The translations under genes were made by a program, and so were the position numbers. A model generated the notes under the pieces. The model had not been told where the DNA came from. It was given only the letters and a program-made list of their open reading frames with translations, and did not search any database. From assembly GCF_000829695.1 (NCBI RefSeq), contig NZ_BBNN01000029.1, positions 121,024 to 185,023 on the forward strand: DNA of 64,000 bases. The letters run 5' to 3'. This DNA is from Streptomyces sp. NBRC 110035 (GTDB lineage: Bacteria > Actinomycetota > Actinomycetes > Streptomycetales > Streptomycetaceae). Shown piece by piece: positions 56,001 through 63,411 of the stretch. The number at the start of each line of letters is the position of its first letter. Position 1 is the stretch's first letter.

Positions 56001-56693
56001 CGCTACCAGGACTGGGTGGCCAAACGGCGTGTCGTGGTCAGGGAGTTGAGTGGCGGCCGGTGCGGCTACCTGCACATCCCCGACATGGGCGGCTCGGGCT
56101 GGGCCCAGTTCAACCGCGATCTGCGCATGGAGGTCTCCCGCCCGGCGCTGATCGTGGACGTGCGCGGCAACGCCGGCGGCCACATCAGCGAACTCGTCGT
56201 GGAGACCCTGACCCGCACCATCCTCGGCTGGGACCTCACCCGCGACGCCCAGCCCGTGTCGTACGCGGCCAACGCCCCGCGCGGGCCGGTGGTCGCCCTG
56301 GCGGACGAGGCGACCAGCTCCGACGGCGACATGATCACGGCCGCGTTCAAGCTGCTGGGACTGGGGCCGGTGGTCGGGCAGCGCACCTGGGGCGGCGTCG
56401 TCGGCATGACCGGCCGGCACCTGCTGGGGGACGGCACGGTGATCACGGTGCCGATGAACGCGGCCTGGTTCGACGCGTACGGCTGGTCGGTGGAGAACAA
56501 GGGCGTCGCCCCCGACCTGGAGTCTCTGCGCACCCCGCTGGACTGGGCGGAGGGCCGGTACCCCGTACTGGACGACGCGGTCCGACTGGCCCTGGAACTG
56601 CTGGAGTCCACGCCCCCGGCCACGCCCCCCGCCTACGGCGACGTCCCCGACCGCTCCCGCCCGAAGCTGCCGCCGAGGGCGTCCGAGGGCTGA
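53001..56693 (+). CDS. Tricorn-type protease (S41) with low-complexity insertions
   Basis: 1230 aa from GTG 53001 (VSYLRLPHLNGGLLCFVAED, the family start); GGGAGG directly abuts it, so initiation may be unusual. N-terminal six- and seven-bladed propellers (blade motifs RFSPDGRHIAYTS, AFSPDGGWLAWSH), a PDZ part (GIREGAVLTHVDGRPVDP) and an S41 serine protease core: LGELGTSHAYV with the catalytic His, and DEATSSDGDMITAAF with the nucleophile. Degrades oligopeptides downstream of the proteasome. Three insertions are unusual: a Gly-rich tandem repeat (about 190-218), a Glu/Thr/Lys/Arg repeat (about 438-530) and a Pro-Ala tract (about 542-555). Confidence 0.93.
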   Translation: MSYLRLPHLNGGLLCFVAEDDLWLAPLDAPGGRAWRLTVDRTKLGHPRFSPDGRHIAYTSWRSLAPEVHLVPVDGGPGRRLTYWGSSDTRVCGWAPPNGNTGAEILTVASHGEPFSYFTWAYKLSPDGSPGRKLPWGPVTDLQVADVGGERQTLLLTGTPPHEPASWKRYRGGATGRLWLHGRRLLGGSEGTGGGGGGGEGTGGGGEGGEGTGGGGEGVDGHLHSPVFVGGRIAFLSDHEGVGNLYSVAYDGSDLRRHTDHDAFYARHASSDGTRVVYQCAGDLWIVDDLSPGSVPRRLDITLSGPRAGRRRYQVPAAHHLDDISVDETGRASAVVVRGSLYWLTHRDGPARTLTDTPGVRVRLPEMLGAGGRVAYVTDADGEDAVEIASLPRASGHRPARRLASGALGRVLEMVADPDGGRLAVASHDGRLLLVDTGGEAGETEEAGETRKVQEARKTRETQETGETRKVQETRETGEARETQETEETWKAWKAREARKTEETRKTEKARKTEETRKTEKARKTEGGRAGSGGSGAAPGLTPAPAPAPAPAPAPRVTELIRSVNGPVRDLAFSPDGGWLAWSHPGIGRSLRQIKLARMKDRLVIDVTNGRFEDENPVFTRDGRYLAFLSWRGFDPVYDVHTGDLSFPLGCRPYLVPLSSATLSPFALSPEGRPAAGGLDPVEADDTEEIGDSGAVTVETEGLENRVTPFPVAASKYSALQPVAGGGLVWLRWPISGALGETFANPDDTSGRPTLEHFSISRAKKSELVEHLDFFAVSGDGTRLVVADEGEPRAVPATEPGDSDSTVWIDVRRILHQADPGAEWRQAYEEAGRLIRSYFWDPGMCGVDWDAMLAQYRPLVERVASPDEFADLLRELLGELGTSHAYVTPARRNEGPPHYQRRQGFLGANLVPREDGWTVRRILPGDSSDSRARSPLAGTGIREGAVLTHVDGRPVDPVTGPYPLLSGAGGTTVELTFTPAEGAGPPRRVAVVPLTDERPLRYQDWVAKRRVVVRELSGGRCGYLHIPDMGGSGWAQFNRDLRMEVSRPALIVDVRGNAGGHISELVVETLTRTILGWDLTRDAQPVSYAANAPRGPVVALADEATSSDGDMITAAFKLLGLGPVVGQRTWGGVVGMTGRHLLGDGTVITVPMNAAWFDAYGWSVENKGVAPDLESLRTPLDWAEGRYPVLDDAVRLALELLESTPPATPPAYGDVPDRSRPKLPPRASEG
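53568..53655 (+). repeat. 30-bp tandem repeat inside the tricorn gene (Gly-rich)
   Basis: Units start at 53568, 53598 and 53628 with GAGGGGACCGGCGGAGGCGG; about 2.9 copies. Encodes EGTGGGG-type decapeptides in a loop of the first propeller. Confidence 0.85.
54316..54590 (+). repeat. Degenerate GAGACC/CGGAAG repeat inside the tricorn gene
   Basis: About 275 bp built of 9- to 12-bp words (GAGACC, CGGAAGACC, GAGAAGGCC), the last third as near-exact 30-bp copies (54505-54590). Translates to a Glu/Thr/Lys/Arg-rich segment with no Leu or Ile, likely an extended charged helix or disordered loop. Confidence 0.85.
54625..54666 (+). repeat. Hexanucleotide CCCGCA-type repeat (Pro-Ala tract) inside the tricorn gene
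   Basis: Seven hexamers (CTCCCG twice, CACCCG four times, then CACCCC) encode alternating Pro and Ala, joining the charged repeat to the second propeller. Confidence 0.85.
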
Positions 56694-56702
56694 TCGGACA
56701 CG

Positions 56703-56744
56703 ACGGGGAAGGGGCGCCCCCGGCAGGAGACGCCCCTTCCCCGT
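56703..56744. terminator. Terminator hairpin between tricorn and the small Gln/Arg-rich gene
   Basis: ACGGGGAAGGGGCG and CGCCCCTTCCCCGT arms (14 bp) with a 14-nt loop, 9 bp after the tricorn stop and 18 bp from the convergent stop. Confidence 0.8.
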
Positions 56745-56762
56745 TCGGCTCAGCTCACGCCG

Positions 56763-56951
56763 TCAGGACTGGCGGCGCTGTTCGCGGCGCTCCTCGGACT
56801 CCTGCTGCATCCGGCGCTGCTGGGGATTGTCCGAGTCCTCCTCGCGACCGCGGCCACGGCCCTGGTGCTGCTCCCTGGCCTCGCCCATCTTCTGCTTGGC
56901 CTGGTCCTTCATCCGCTCGGACTTCTCCTGGAACTGGTCCTTCATACCCAT
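56763..56951 (-). CDS. Small hydrophilic Gln/Arg/Glu-rich protein
   Basis: 62 aa, ATG 56949-56951 with GGGAG upstream. Reads MGMKDQFQEKSERMKDQAK, then QKMGEAREQ and a Gln/Arg-rich tail. No hydrophobic core; the amphipathic N-terminus slightly resembles CsbD-like stress proteins. Such short charged proteins are common in Streptomyces. Function unknown. Confidence 0.7.
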   Translation of the reverse strand: MGMKDQFQEKSERMKDQAKQKMGEAREQHQGRGRGREEDSDNPQQRRMQQESEERREQRRQS

Positions 56952-57031
56952 GTGGGTTCACTCCCGTTGGGGTGTGGGGGCTGTTGCCCGACCAGATTCA
57001 CACGACCCATCACCCCCCGCATGTCGATCAG

Positions 57032-57949
57032 TTACGCAGCGTGTTCCGATGCCGTTCCGAGCCCGTTCCGGTGCTGTTCGTCGGCGGTGCCGCCGGCCCC
57101 GACCAGCCCCGTCCGCATGCCGGCGAGCCGGTCCGAGAACCGCCGCACCTCCCGCTGCCCGACGGTCCCGATCATGCCGGGCAGGTAACCTCGTACGCCC
57201 TGCATCCCCCGCAGCCACCACTGCCCGTACACGTGACTGGAGCGTCGTTCGATCCCGGAGACGAGCCGGTCCACCGCGGGGCCCAGCGGGTACGTCTTGT
57301 TCGCCGGCCACGGCAGCCGCTGCCGCAGCTCCCGCATCACCGTGTCCTGGTCGGCCCCGCGCACCATGTCCGTGTCGGTCCACGACAAATAGCCGACGCC
57401 GACCCGCACCCCCAGGTGTCCGACCTCGGCCCGCAGACTGTGCGCGTACGCCTCCACACCGGACTTGGACGCGCAGTACGCGGTCATCATCGGGGCCGGG
57501 GTGATCGCGGCGAGCGAGGCGATCTGGAGCAGGTAGCCACGGCTCTCGGTCAGCAGCGGCAGGAACGCGCGGGCGGTGACGGCCGACCCGATCAGGTTGA
57601 CCTCGATGACCCGCCGCCAGGCCTCCGGATCGGACTCGGCGAACGGACCGCCGTTCGCCACACCGGCGTTGGCGACGACCATGTCGACCCGTCCGAAGCG
57701 CTCCTTCACCTCCGCCGCGACCCGGGTCATCGCCTCGTGGTCGGTGACGTCGGCGTGCCAGTGGCCGCTCTCGGCGTGCAGCCTCTCCGAGACCTGCTTG
57801 AGCCCGTCCGGCTCCAGCCCGACCAGCGCCACCTTCACCCCGCGCGCGGACAGCTTGCGGGCGAGCAACTCCCCCACCCCGCGCGCCGCTCCGGTGACGA
57901 CGGCGACCTGACCTTCGAGACGGCCCCTGGTCATGCGCTGTCCACTCAT
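57032..57949 (-). CDS. Short-chain dehydrogenase/reductase
   Basis: 305 aa from ATG 57947-57949 (GAGGAG upstream; overlaps the stop of the preceding small ORF). TGAARGVGELLARKL is the NAD(P) loop, VVANAGVANGG follows, and the catalytic triad is in IASLAAITPAPMMTAYCASK (Ser and Y-x-x-x-K). The C-terminal 80 residues (WWLRGMQGVRGYLPGMI) are an extension seen in SDRs that accompany flavin monooxygenases. Probably acts with the adjacent monooxygenase in oxidation of a lipid- or terpenoid-like substrate. Confidence 0.92.
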   Translation of the reverse strand: MSGQRMTRGRLEGQVAVVTGAARGVGELLARKLSARGVKVALVGLEPDGLKQVSERLHAESGHWHADVTDHEAMTRVAAEVKERFGRVDMVVANAGVANGGPFAESDPEAWRRVIEVNLIGSAVTARAFLPLLTESRGYLLQIASLAAITPAPMMTAYCASKSGVEAYAHSLRAEVGHLGVRVGVGYLSWTDTDMVRGADQDTVMRELRQRLPWPANKTYPLGPAVDRLVSGIERRSSHVYGQWWLRGMQGVRGYLPGMIGTVGQREVRRFSDRLAGMRTGLVGAGGTADEQHRNGLGTASEHAA

Positions 57950-58110
57950 GCGCTCTCCTCGGCAGGTACGGCGGGTGCAACCGGTACGGCGGATACAACG
58001 GGTGCGGCGGGTACCGGAGGTGCGACGGACTCGGCGGACACGGCGGTGAGTTCGCGGGCGGGGACGGGCGGGGTGTGGGGCCCCGCGGAGACATGCGCCG
58101 GCCGGCTCAC
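57946..58110 (-). pseudogene. 54-codon remnant of an alpha/beta-hydrolase gene, overlapping both neighbours
   Basis: GTG 58108-58110 overlaps the monooxygenase stop (GTGA) and its TGA overlaps the SDR ATG (ATGA). The first 28 residues (SRPAHVSAGPHTPPVPAREL, then TAVSAESV) look like the beginning of the alpha/beta-hydrolase usually found here; the catalytic part is missing and a short Pro/Val/Ala repeat (PVPAAPVVSAVPVAPAVPA) leads to the stop. An internal deletion between GC-rich direct repeats would explain it. Whether the peptide has a role is unknown. Confidence 0.55.
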
Positions 58111-59633
58111 GCGGCCACCTCGGCGCTCTCGTGGGGTGCCGTGCTCCTCTTCCCGGGCGCCGCCCGCAGGACGGTGTACTCGGCGAGGTCCACGCGCCGG
58201 GTGGCCCGCCGGAACTCGGCGGTCGTCCCCGGCCAGACGGTGGTGTTGCGGCCGTTCGCGTCCAGGTACCAGCTGGTGCAGCCACCGGTGTTCCACACCG
58301 TGCGCTTCATCCGCTCCTGCACCCGGTGGTTCCAGCCGCGGACGGCACCGGGGCGGGCGTCGAGGGCGACCCGGCCGCCGAGGACGTCGAGTTGGCGGAG
58401 GTAGTCGGCCAGGTAGTTCAGCTGGGACTCGATCATGAGGATCATGGAGGAGTTCCCGAGGCCGGTGTTGGGCCCGATGAGCGTCATGAAGTTGGGGAAC
58501 CCGGCGGCCGCGGCACCGCGCAGTGCCTCCATGCCGCCCGTCCAGGTTTCGGCGAGGGTCTTGCCCTGCGCACCGACGACCCGCTCGGCGATGGGCATGT
58601 CGGTGACGTGGAACCCGGTCCCGAACACGATCGCGTCGGCCTCGGCCTCGGTCCCGTCGGCCGCGACGACGGTCGACCCGCGGACCTCGCTCAGCCCTCC
58701 GTCGACGACGTCGACGTTGGGCTGCGCGATCGCCGGATAGTACGTGCTGGACAGCAGGATGCGCTTGCAGCCGATGCGGTAGTCGGGGGTGAGCCGGGCG
58801 CGCAGGGCGGGGTCCTTGACGGCGCGGGCCATGGTGCGCTTGGCCACTTGCTCCACGAAACCCAGCTCGCCCGGGTGCTTGGTGAATGCCTGGACCTGCA
58901 GCTCCCTCACCCCCCACAGCAGTCCGCGGCGCAGCTGGGCGGTGAAGGGCAGGGCCCGGTGCAGGGCCCGCTCGACGCCGCCGATGGCCCGGTCGACGCG
59001 GGGGAGGACCCAGGGCGGGGTGCGCTGGAAGAGGGTGAGGCGGGAGACGAGCGGCTGGACGGCCGGCACGATCTGAATCGCCGACGCGCCCGTGCCGACC
59101 ATGGCGACCCGCCTGCCGCGCAGGTCGTAGTCGTGGTCCCAGCGGGCGGAGTGGAAGACCTTGCCGGGGAAGGTGTCGAGCCCCGGGACGGCGGGGATCC
59201 TGGGCTCCGACAGCGGTCCGGTGGCGGACACGACCACGTCCGCGCTGAGGTTGCCGCTGCTGGTCTCGATGTCCCAGCGGAGCCGCTCGGGGTCCCACAC
59301 CATCCGCTTCACCTCCGAGTCGAAGCGGATGTGCGGGCGCAGCCCGAAGACGTCGGTGACGTGCTCGAGGTAGGCGCGGATGTGCTCCTGCCCGGAGAAG
59401 GAGCGCGGCCAGTCGGGGTTGGGTGCGAAGGAGAACGAGTACAGGTGCGAGGGCACGTCGCACGCGCACCCCGGATAGCTGTTGTCCCGCCAGGTTCCGC
59501 CGACGGACCCGGCCCGCTCCAGGACGACGAAGTCGGTGACCCCTTCGCGGCGCAGCCGCACGGCGGCCCCCAGCCCGCCGAACCCGGACCCGATCACCGC
59601 GACCCGTACGTGTTCGTGCTCGTGCTCGGTCAT
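58107..59633 (-). CDS. Flavin-containing monooxygenase, Baeyer-Villiger type
   Basis: 508 aa, ATG 59631-59633. FAD loop AVIGSGFGGLGAAVRLRREG; GGTWRDNSYPGCACDVPSHL; the BVMO fingerprint F-x-G-x-x-x-H-x-x-x-W is FPGKVFHSARW; the NADPH loop is VAMVGTGASAIQIVPA. Oxidises ketones to esters or related substrates. Head of an apparent three-gene unit with the remnant ORF and the SDR. Divergent from the merR gene, which probably controls it. Confidence 0.93.
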   Translation of the reverse strand: MTEHEHEHVRVAVIGSGFGGLGAAVRLRREGVTDFVVLERAGSVGGTWRDNSYPGCACDVPSHLYSFSFAPNPDWPRSFSGQEHIRAYLEHVTDVFGLRPHIRFDSEVKRMVWDPERLRWDIETSSGNLSADVVVSATGPLSEPRIPAVPGLDTFPGKVFHSARWDHDYDLRGRRVAMVGTGASAIQIVPAVQPLVSRLTLFQRTPPWVLPRVDRAIGGVERALHRALPFTAQLRRGLLWGVRELQVQAFTKHPGELGFVEQVAKRTMARAVKDPALRARLTPDYRIGCKRILLSSTYYPAIAQPNVDVVDGGLSEVRGSTVVAADGTEAEADAIVFGTGFHVTDMPIAERVVGAQGKTLAETWTGGMEALRGAAAAGFPNFMTLIGPNTGLGNSSMILMIESQLNYLADYLRQLDVLGGRVALDARPGAVRGWNHRVQERMKRTVWNTGGCTSWYLDANGRNTTVWPGTTAEFRRATRRVDLAEYTVLRAAPGKRSTAPHESAEVAA

Positions 59634-59671
59634 CCCGAAGCCTCCCGCCCTTGCGCACCACAGAGAACCTT

Positions 59672-59687
59672 GCCAGTGACCACTGGC
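59672..59687. promoter_or_regulatory. Operator candidate between the monooxygenase and merR genes
   Basis: GCCAGTG-AC-CACTGGC, 7-bp perfect arms, 39 bp upstream of the monooxygenase ATG. The short centre is unlike the 19-bp spacing of metal-sensing MerR sites, so another regulator may bind. Confidence 0.5.
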
Positions 59688-59819
59688 GCAATGGGGAGAG
59701 TAGGACAGTCGGCTACTGATGGGTAGAGGGCGCGCAGGAAAAAGTTACCGCCGGTACGCCCTCGAGGGCCGTGCCCGTCGCGCACGCGCGAGTCCGACGG
59801 CAGGACCTAGGCTGCTGAC

Positions 59820-60485
59820 GTGGCAGAGGAAGCGGAACCCAGGGGCGAGCGGCACGAGTACCGCATGGAGGAACTGGCCCGCCTGGCCGGCATCACGGTG
59901 CGCACGCTGCGCTTCTACCGCGAACGCAAGCTGATACCGCCGCCCCGCCGCGAGGGCCGCATAGCCTGGTACGACGACCAGCACCTGGCCCGGCTGCGCA
60001 CGATCACGGCGCTGCTGGAACGCGGCCACACCCTGAACGGCATAGCGGAACTCGCCGAGGCCTTCGACCACGGCCGCGACGTCGGTGAACTCCTCGGCGT
60101 GGACACCCCCACCGAGGAAACGCCGGTCCGCCTCACCCCCGAGGAGCTCGCCGACTACTTCGCGGGCGACGTCACCCCGGAGAACCTGGCCGCCGCGATG
60201 GACCTCGGCTACCTCGGCACGGACGGCGAGGAGATCGTCCACATCAGCCGCCGCCTGCTGGACGTCTCGTCCGCCCTGGTCCGCGAGGGCATCCCGCTCG
60301 CGGAGGTGCTGCGCGCGGGCCGCGAGGTCCGCGCCCACACCGAGGCCATGGCCGACCTCTTCGCCGGGCTGATCCTGCGCCACGCCCCCGAGGAGGCCGT
60401 GCGGCGCCTGCGCCCCCTGGCCCGCAGCGTGGTCGACGCCGAGCTCTCCCTGGCGATGGACCGCCGGCTGCGCACACCGGACTGA
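59820..60485 (+). CDS. MerR-family regulator
   Basis: 221 aa from GTG 59820. HTH at about residues 14-80: EYRMEELARLAGITVRTLRF and YRERKLIPPPRREGRIAWYD, followed by a helical LLERGHTLNGIAEL. The C-terminal 130 residues are helical and lack metal-binding cysteines, so the signal is probably an organic ligand. Six bases from the convergent exonuclease stop. Confidence 0.92.
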   Translation: MAEEAEPRGERHEYRMEELARLAGITVRTLRFYRERKLIPPPRREGRIAWYDDQHLARLRTITALLERGHTLNGIAELAEAFDHGRDVGELLGVDTPTEETPVRLTPEELADYFAGDVTPENLAAAMDLGYLGTDGEEIVHISRRLLDVSSALVREGIPLAEVLRAGREVRAHTEAMADLFAGLILRHAPEEAVRRLRPLARSVVDAELSLAMDRRLRTPD

Positions 60486-60491
60486 CGGCTG

Positions 60492-61295
60492 TCAGCGGTC
60501 GTAGACCACGGTCACCGGAGCGTGGTCCGACCAACGCTCGGCATGGGTGCCCGCCCGCTCGACGTGCCCCTCGACCGCACGGGCGGCGAGCCCGGGGGTC
60601 GCCACGTGGTAATCAATGCGCCAACCTGCGTCGTTGTCGAAGGCCCGTCCCCGGTACGACCACCACGAGTAGGGCCCCTCGGCCTCCGGATGCAGCGCCC
60701 GTACGACGTCCACGTACCCGCCGTCGGCCGGGTCGAGGACCCGCCCCAGCCACTCCCGCTCCTCCGGCAGGAACCCGGAGTTCTTGGTGTTGCCGCGCCA
60801 GTTCTTCAGGTCGGCCTGCTGGTGCGCGATGTTCCAGTCCCCGCACACCACGACCTCACGGCCCTCGGCGGCGGCCCGCTCCCGCAGGCCCTTCAGGTAC
60901 GCGAGGAACTCCCCCATGAAGCGGATCTTCTCGTCCTGCCGCTCGGTACCGACCTCGCCGGAGGGCAGGTACAGGGACGCGACGGTGACCCCGGGGAGGT
61001 CCGCCTCCACGTACCGCCCGCTGCCGTCGAACTCGGCCGACCCGAACCCGACCTGGACGCGGTCGGGCGCACTCCGCGTATACAGCGAAACCCCGGCGCG
61101 CCCCTTCGCGGCGGCGGGCGCGTGCACCACATGCCACCCCTCGGGCTCCCGGACGTGCCCGGGCAGCTGCTGCGGCTCCGCGCGCACCTCCTGCAGACAC
61201 ACCGCGTCGGCGGAGGTCCCGGCCAGCCACTCCACGAAGCCCTTCTTCGCGGCGGCACGCAGTCCGTTGACGTTGACGGAGGTCACAGTGAGCAC
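60492..61295 (-). CDS. xthA: Exodeoxyribonuclease III (AP endonuclease)
   Basis: 267 aa from GTG 61293-61295; no ribosome site is visible. EEP fold: VTSVNVNGLRAAAKKGFVEW, CLQEVRA with the metal-binding Glu, VVCGDWNIAHQQADLKN, and the C-terminal RIDYHVAT and ERWSDHAPV with the catalytic Asp-His. Repairs abasic sites and trims 3' ends. Housekeeping. Confidence 0.94.
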   Translation of the reverse strand: MLTVTSVNVNGLRAAAKKGFVEWLAGTSADAVCLQEVRAEPQQLPGHVREPEGWHVVHAPAAAKGRAGVSLYTRSAPDRVQVGFGSAEFDGSGRYVEADLPGVTVASLYLPSGEVGTERQDEKIRFMGEFLAYLKGLRERAAAEGREVVVCGDWNIAHQQADLKNWRGNTKNSGFLPEEREWLGRVLDPADGGYVDVVRALHPEAEGPYSWWSYRGRAFDNDAGWRIDYHVATPGLAARAVEGHVERAGTHAERWSDHAPVTVVYDR

Positions 61296-61415
61296 CAGTG
61301 CACGATACCGGCACACTGGAGTGTCCCCACAATCAGCCCGAACGGGCCCCTGACCACTTCGAACAGCCCGAAAAACGATTCCCACCCCACCTTGGACTGC
61401 CCTACCGTGCCCACC

Positions 61416-61892
61416 ATGACCATCCGCCCCGTCCCCTACGACCACCCCGACGCCGTCAAGCTGAACGACGAGGTCCAGGCCGAGTACCACGTCCGTTACG
61501 GCGACGGCGGCGACGCCACCCCCATGGACCCGGCGCACTTCCGGCCGCCCAACGGCGTCTACCTGATCGCCTACGACGAGAACGACATCCCCGTCGCCTC
61601 CGGTGGCTGGCGCGTCCAGAACGCCAACGGCGAGGGCAACCGCGACGGGGACGCCGAGCTGAAGCGGATGTACGTGAGCGAGCAGATGCGCGGCCGGGGC
61701 CTGGCCCGCCGCATCCTGGCCGCCCTGGAGGAGGACGCCCGCGCGGCCGGCCGCCTGCGCATGGTCCTGGAGACCGGCACGAAGCAGCCGGAGGCCATCG
61801 CCCTGTACACCTCCAGCGGCTACGAGCCCTGCGAGAAGTTCGGCTACTACCGCTTCCACGAGTCGAGCCGCTGCTACGCGAAGCCGCTGTAG
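61416..61892 (+). CDS. GNAT-family N-acetyltransferase
   Basis: 158 aa, ATG 61416. The CoA loop is in LKRMYVSEQMRGRGLARRIL (R-x-x-G-x-A), followed by ALEEDARAAGRLRMVLETG and AIALYTSSGYEPCEKFGYY. N-terminal half matches GNATs of 150-160 aa. Substrate unknown. TACCGT 10 bp before the ATG and no ribosome site suggest leaderless initiation. Confidence 0.88.
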   Translation: MTIRPVPYDHPDAVKLNDEVQAEYHVRYGDGGDATPMDPAHFRPPNGVYLIAYDENDIPVASGGWRVQNANGEGNRDGDAELKRMYVSEQMRGRGLARRILAALEEDARAAGRLRMVLETGTKQPEAIALYTSSGYEPCEKFGYYRFHESSRCYAKPL

Positions 61893-62447
61893 GAACCGGA
61901 CTCGCCGGTCACCGACCGGGCTCCGTCTCCCTCACCCTGGGACGGATCCCCGAGACCGCTTCGAGTCGTTGATGGGCACGAACCGGAGGATGCGGTCGGG
62001 ATCACCCTCCAGCGGCTCCGGGTGTGCGCTGCCGGAGGAACGGTGGGACGCCAAGGGGCGCGACCGGCGATCGGCGAAGCGGGGACACCGCCTCCCTCGA
62101 TCTTGCGGATGGCGGGTCGGCCGGCTCATTGCGCCACGACGGGCCGGTCGACCCGCATCCCCGCGCCGCACTCATCCCACCGGCTCGTCCGCCACCGCGC
62201 CCCCGGCCTTCAGCTCCTTGCGGAACAGGCCTTTCCGACGCACCCCTTCGCCCACCCGGTCCACGATGCGGACCGTGCGGCCGTCCGGTGCGGGCGACGT
62301 CTCCGGGCCGTCAGGTACGTCCTGGACGCAGCCCGGAGAACACATGCTGGATCGCCTTCGCCGGTACAGGGCGTCCACGGGCCACGGACCGACGTCGAGA
62401 TGAGACGACGGCAGGCGCCGGCCTCTTGGGGTGCGCGCAACACGAAG
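61893..62447. other. 555-bp stretch with decayed coding fragments
   Basis: No complete gene. Two minus-strand stretches with strongly G/C third positions look like 3' ends of lost genes: HPEPLEGDPDRILRFVPIND to a stop near 61932, and GRTVRIVDRVGEGVRRKGLF to a stop near 62172. Neither is recognised and both lack credible starts. Confidence 0.4.
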
Positions 62448-62477
62448 AAGTCCCCGCCGGTTTCCCGGCGGGGACTT
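62448..62477. terminator. Strong hairpin in a gene-free stretch
   Basis: AAGTCCCCGCCGG, TTTC, CCGGCGGGGACTT, followed by TCAG on the plus strand. 13-bp perfect stem. No annotated gene ends here on either strand, so it may close an RNA or a decayed gene. Confidence 0.65.
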
Positions 62478-62659
62478 TCAGCTGCGGTGGGGTGTTCACG
62501 AGTGGGGCTGACGTGCGGCGACGCGAGGCCCTGAAGATCGTTCCCCGTGTCACCGAAGATCGTTACCCGACAAGGAGGAACGGAGCCGGTCCCCGGTGAT
62601 CGGCCGCTCGCGAGACGGGCTCGACCAGTGCACTGCTCTGCGTCCGTCGGGTCGACACC

Positions 62660-62824
62660 ATGCGCGGCGCCGACTCACTCGGCAACAGTGCCTCCGTCGC
62701 CCAGTTGCTCATCGCCTGGCAGCACACCGCCGAGATCTACTCCGACCCCGAACTGCTGGCCGCGCTGATCAGGGGCCACAGCGACAACTATGGCCCGGTA
62801 CCGAACCCGCGAGACCTCGCATGA
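62660..62824 (+). CDS. Short ORF of unknown function, possibly a gene remnant
   Basis: 54 codons, ATG 62660: DSLGNSASVAQLLIAWQHTA, EIYSDPELLAALIRGHSDNY and GPVPNPRDLA. The amphipathic helices and the final PVP-PRD look like the C-terminal end of an antitoxin-like protein, but the preceding sequence is not recognisable and no ribosome site is seen. The sequence after it (62825-63111) is unrecognised. Confidence 0.35.
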   Translation: MRGADSLGNSASVAQLLIAWQHTAEIYSDPELLAALIRGHSDNYGPVPNPRDLA

Positions 62825-63111
62825 CCGGATGAAGCCCTCCGCGACCAACTGGTCTCGCAGGCTCGCCCCCTCGATTATGTGGTCTGTCAAGGTGTCCAGC
62901 TATCGAGTGTCTTCGTCGAGTGGGGAGCGACCCGGCGGTGGCGGTATTGGTGTCTCACATGATTCGGGCACGAGGCTCGCCAGATCTGAGGCTCCACGCT
63001 CGAACGCCCGGTCAGAGCGTCAGCGCCCTTCCATGCAGCAGCGTCGTTAGCCGATGTCCGTGGGTACGTGACCGACGTCGTGCCCAGGGTGACGGCGGCT
63101 CCGGCGGGGCA

Positions 63112-63360
63112 CTACCCTCGCCCCAGCTCTGTCAGGAGCATCGCCAGCGAGATGCCGGGGCGCCCGAATGCCTCGCTGTATCGCTGAAGGACTTCGTTCT
63201 CCCGGGCGAGTTCGATCGACGGGCCTCCGGCGGCACGGCGTTGGGTGGCCAGCCGTGCGCAGATCTCGGTGCGCTGACGGACCAGTTCGATGATGGTTCT
63301 GTCCAGTTCCACGATGTGTGGGTGCAGGTCTTCGACGAGGCTGTCCGTGACGCTGGGCAT
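63112..63360 (-). CDS. AroQ-type chorismate mutase-like protein
   Basis: 82 aa from ATG 63358-63360 (GGGAAGG nine bases upstream); a longer ATG start at 63390 is possible. All-helical: LHPHIVELDRTIIELVRQRT, EICARLATQRRAAGG and ARENEVLQRYSEAFGRPGIS then LAMLLTELGRG. The arrangement of the three helices matches the small stand-alone actinobacterial chorismate mutases. The canonical Lys of helix 1-2 is not obvious (ATQRR). Lies directly downstream of the transposase. Confidence 0.8.
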   Translation of the reverse strand: MPSVTDSLVEDLHPHIVELDRTIIELVRQRTEICARLATQRRAAGGPSIELARENEVLQRYSEAFGRPGISLAMLLTELGRG

Positions 63361-63411
63361 GCGGATGTGCCTTCCCGTACGGGTGTGCATCTTTTGAGGG
63401 TGTCTGTGTGA

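Noticed and set aside
52893..56420. 1175-codon minus-strand frame with LGLPGLLGLPG repeats
   Set aside because: Antisense of the tricorn gene; the collagen-like repeats are just the complement of the GAGACC/CGGAAG repeat.
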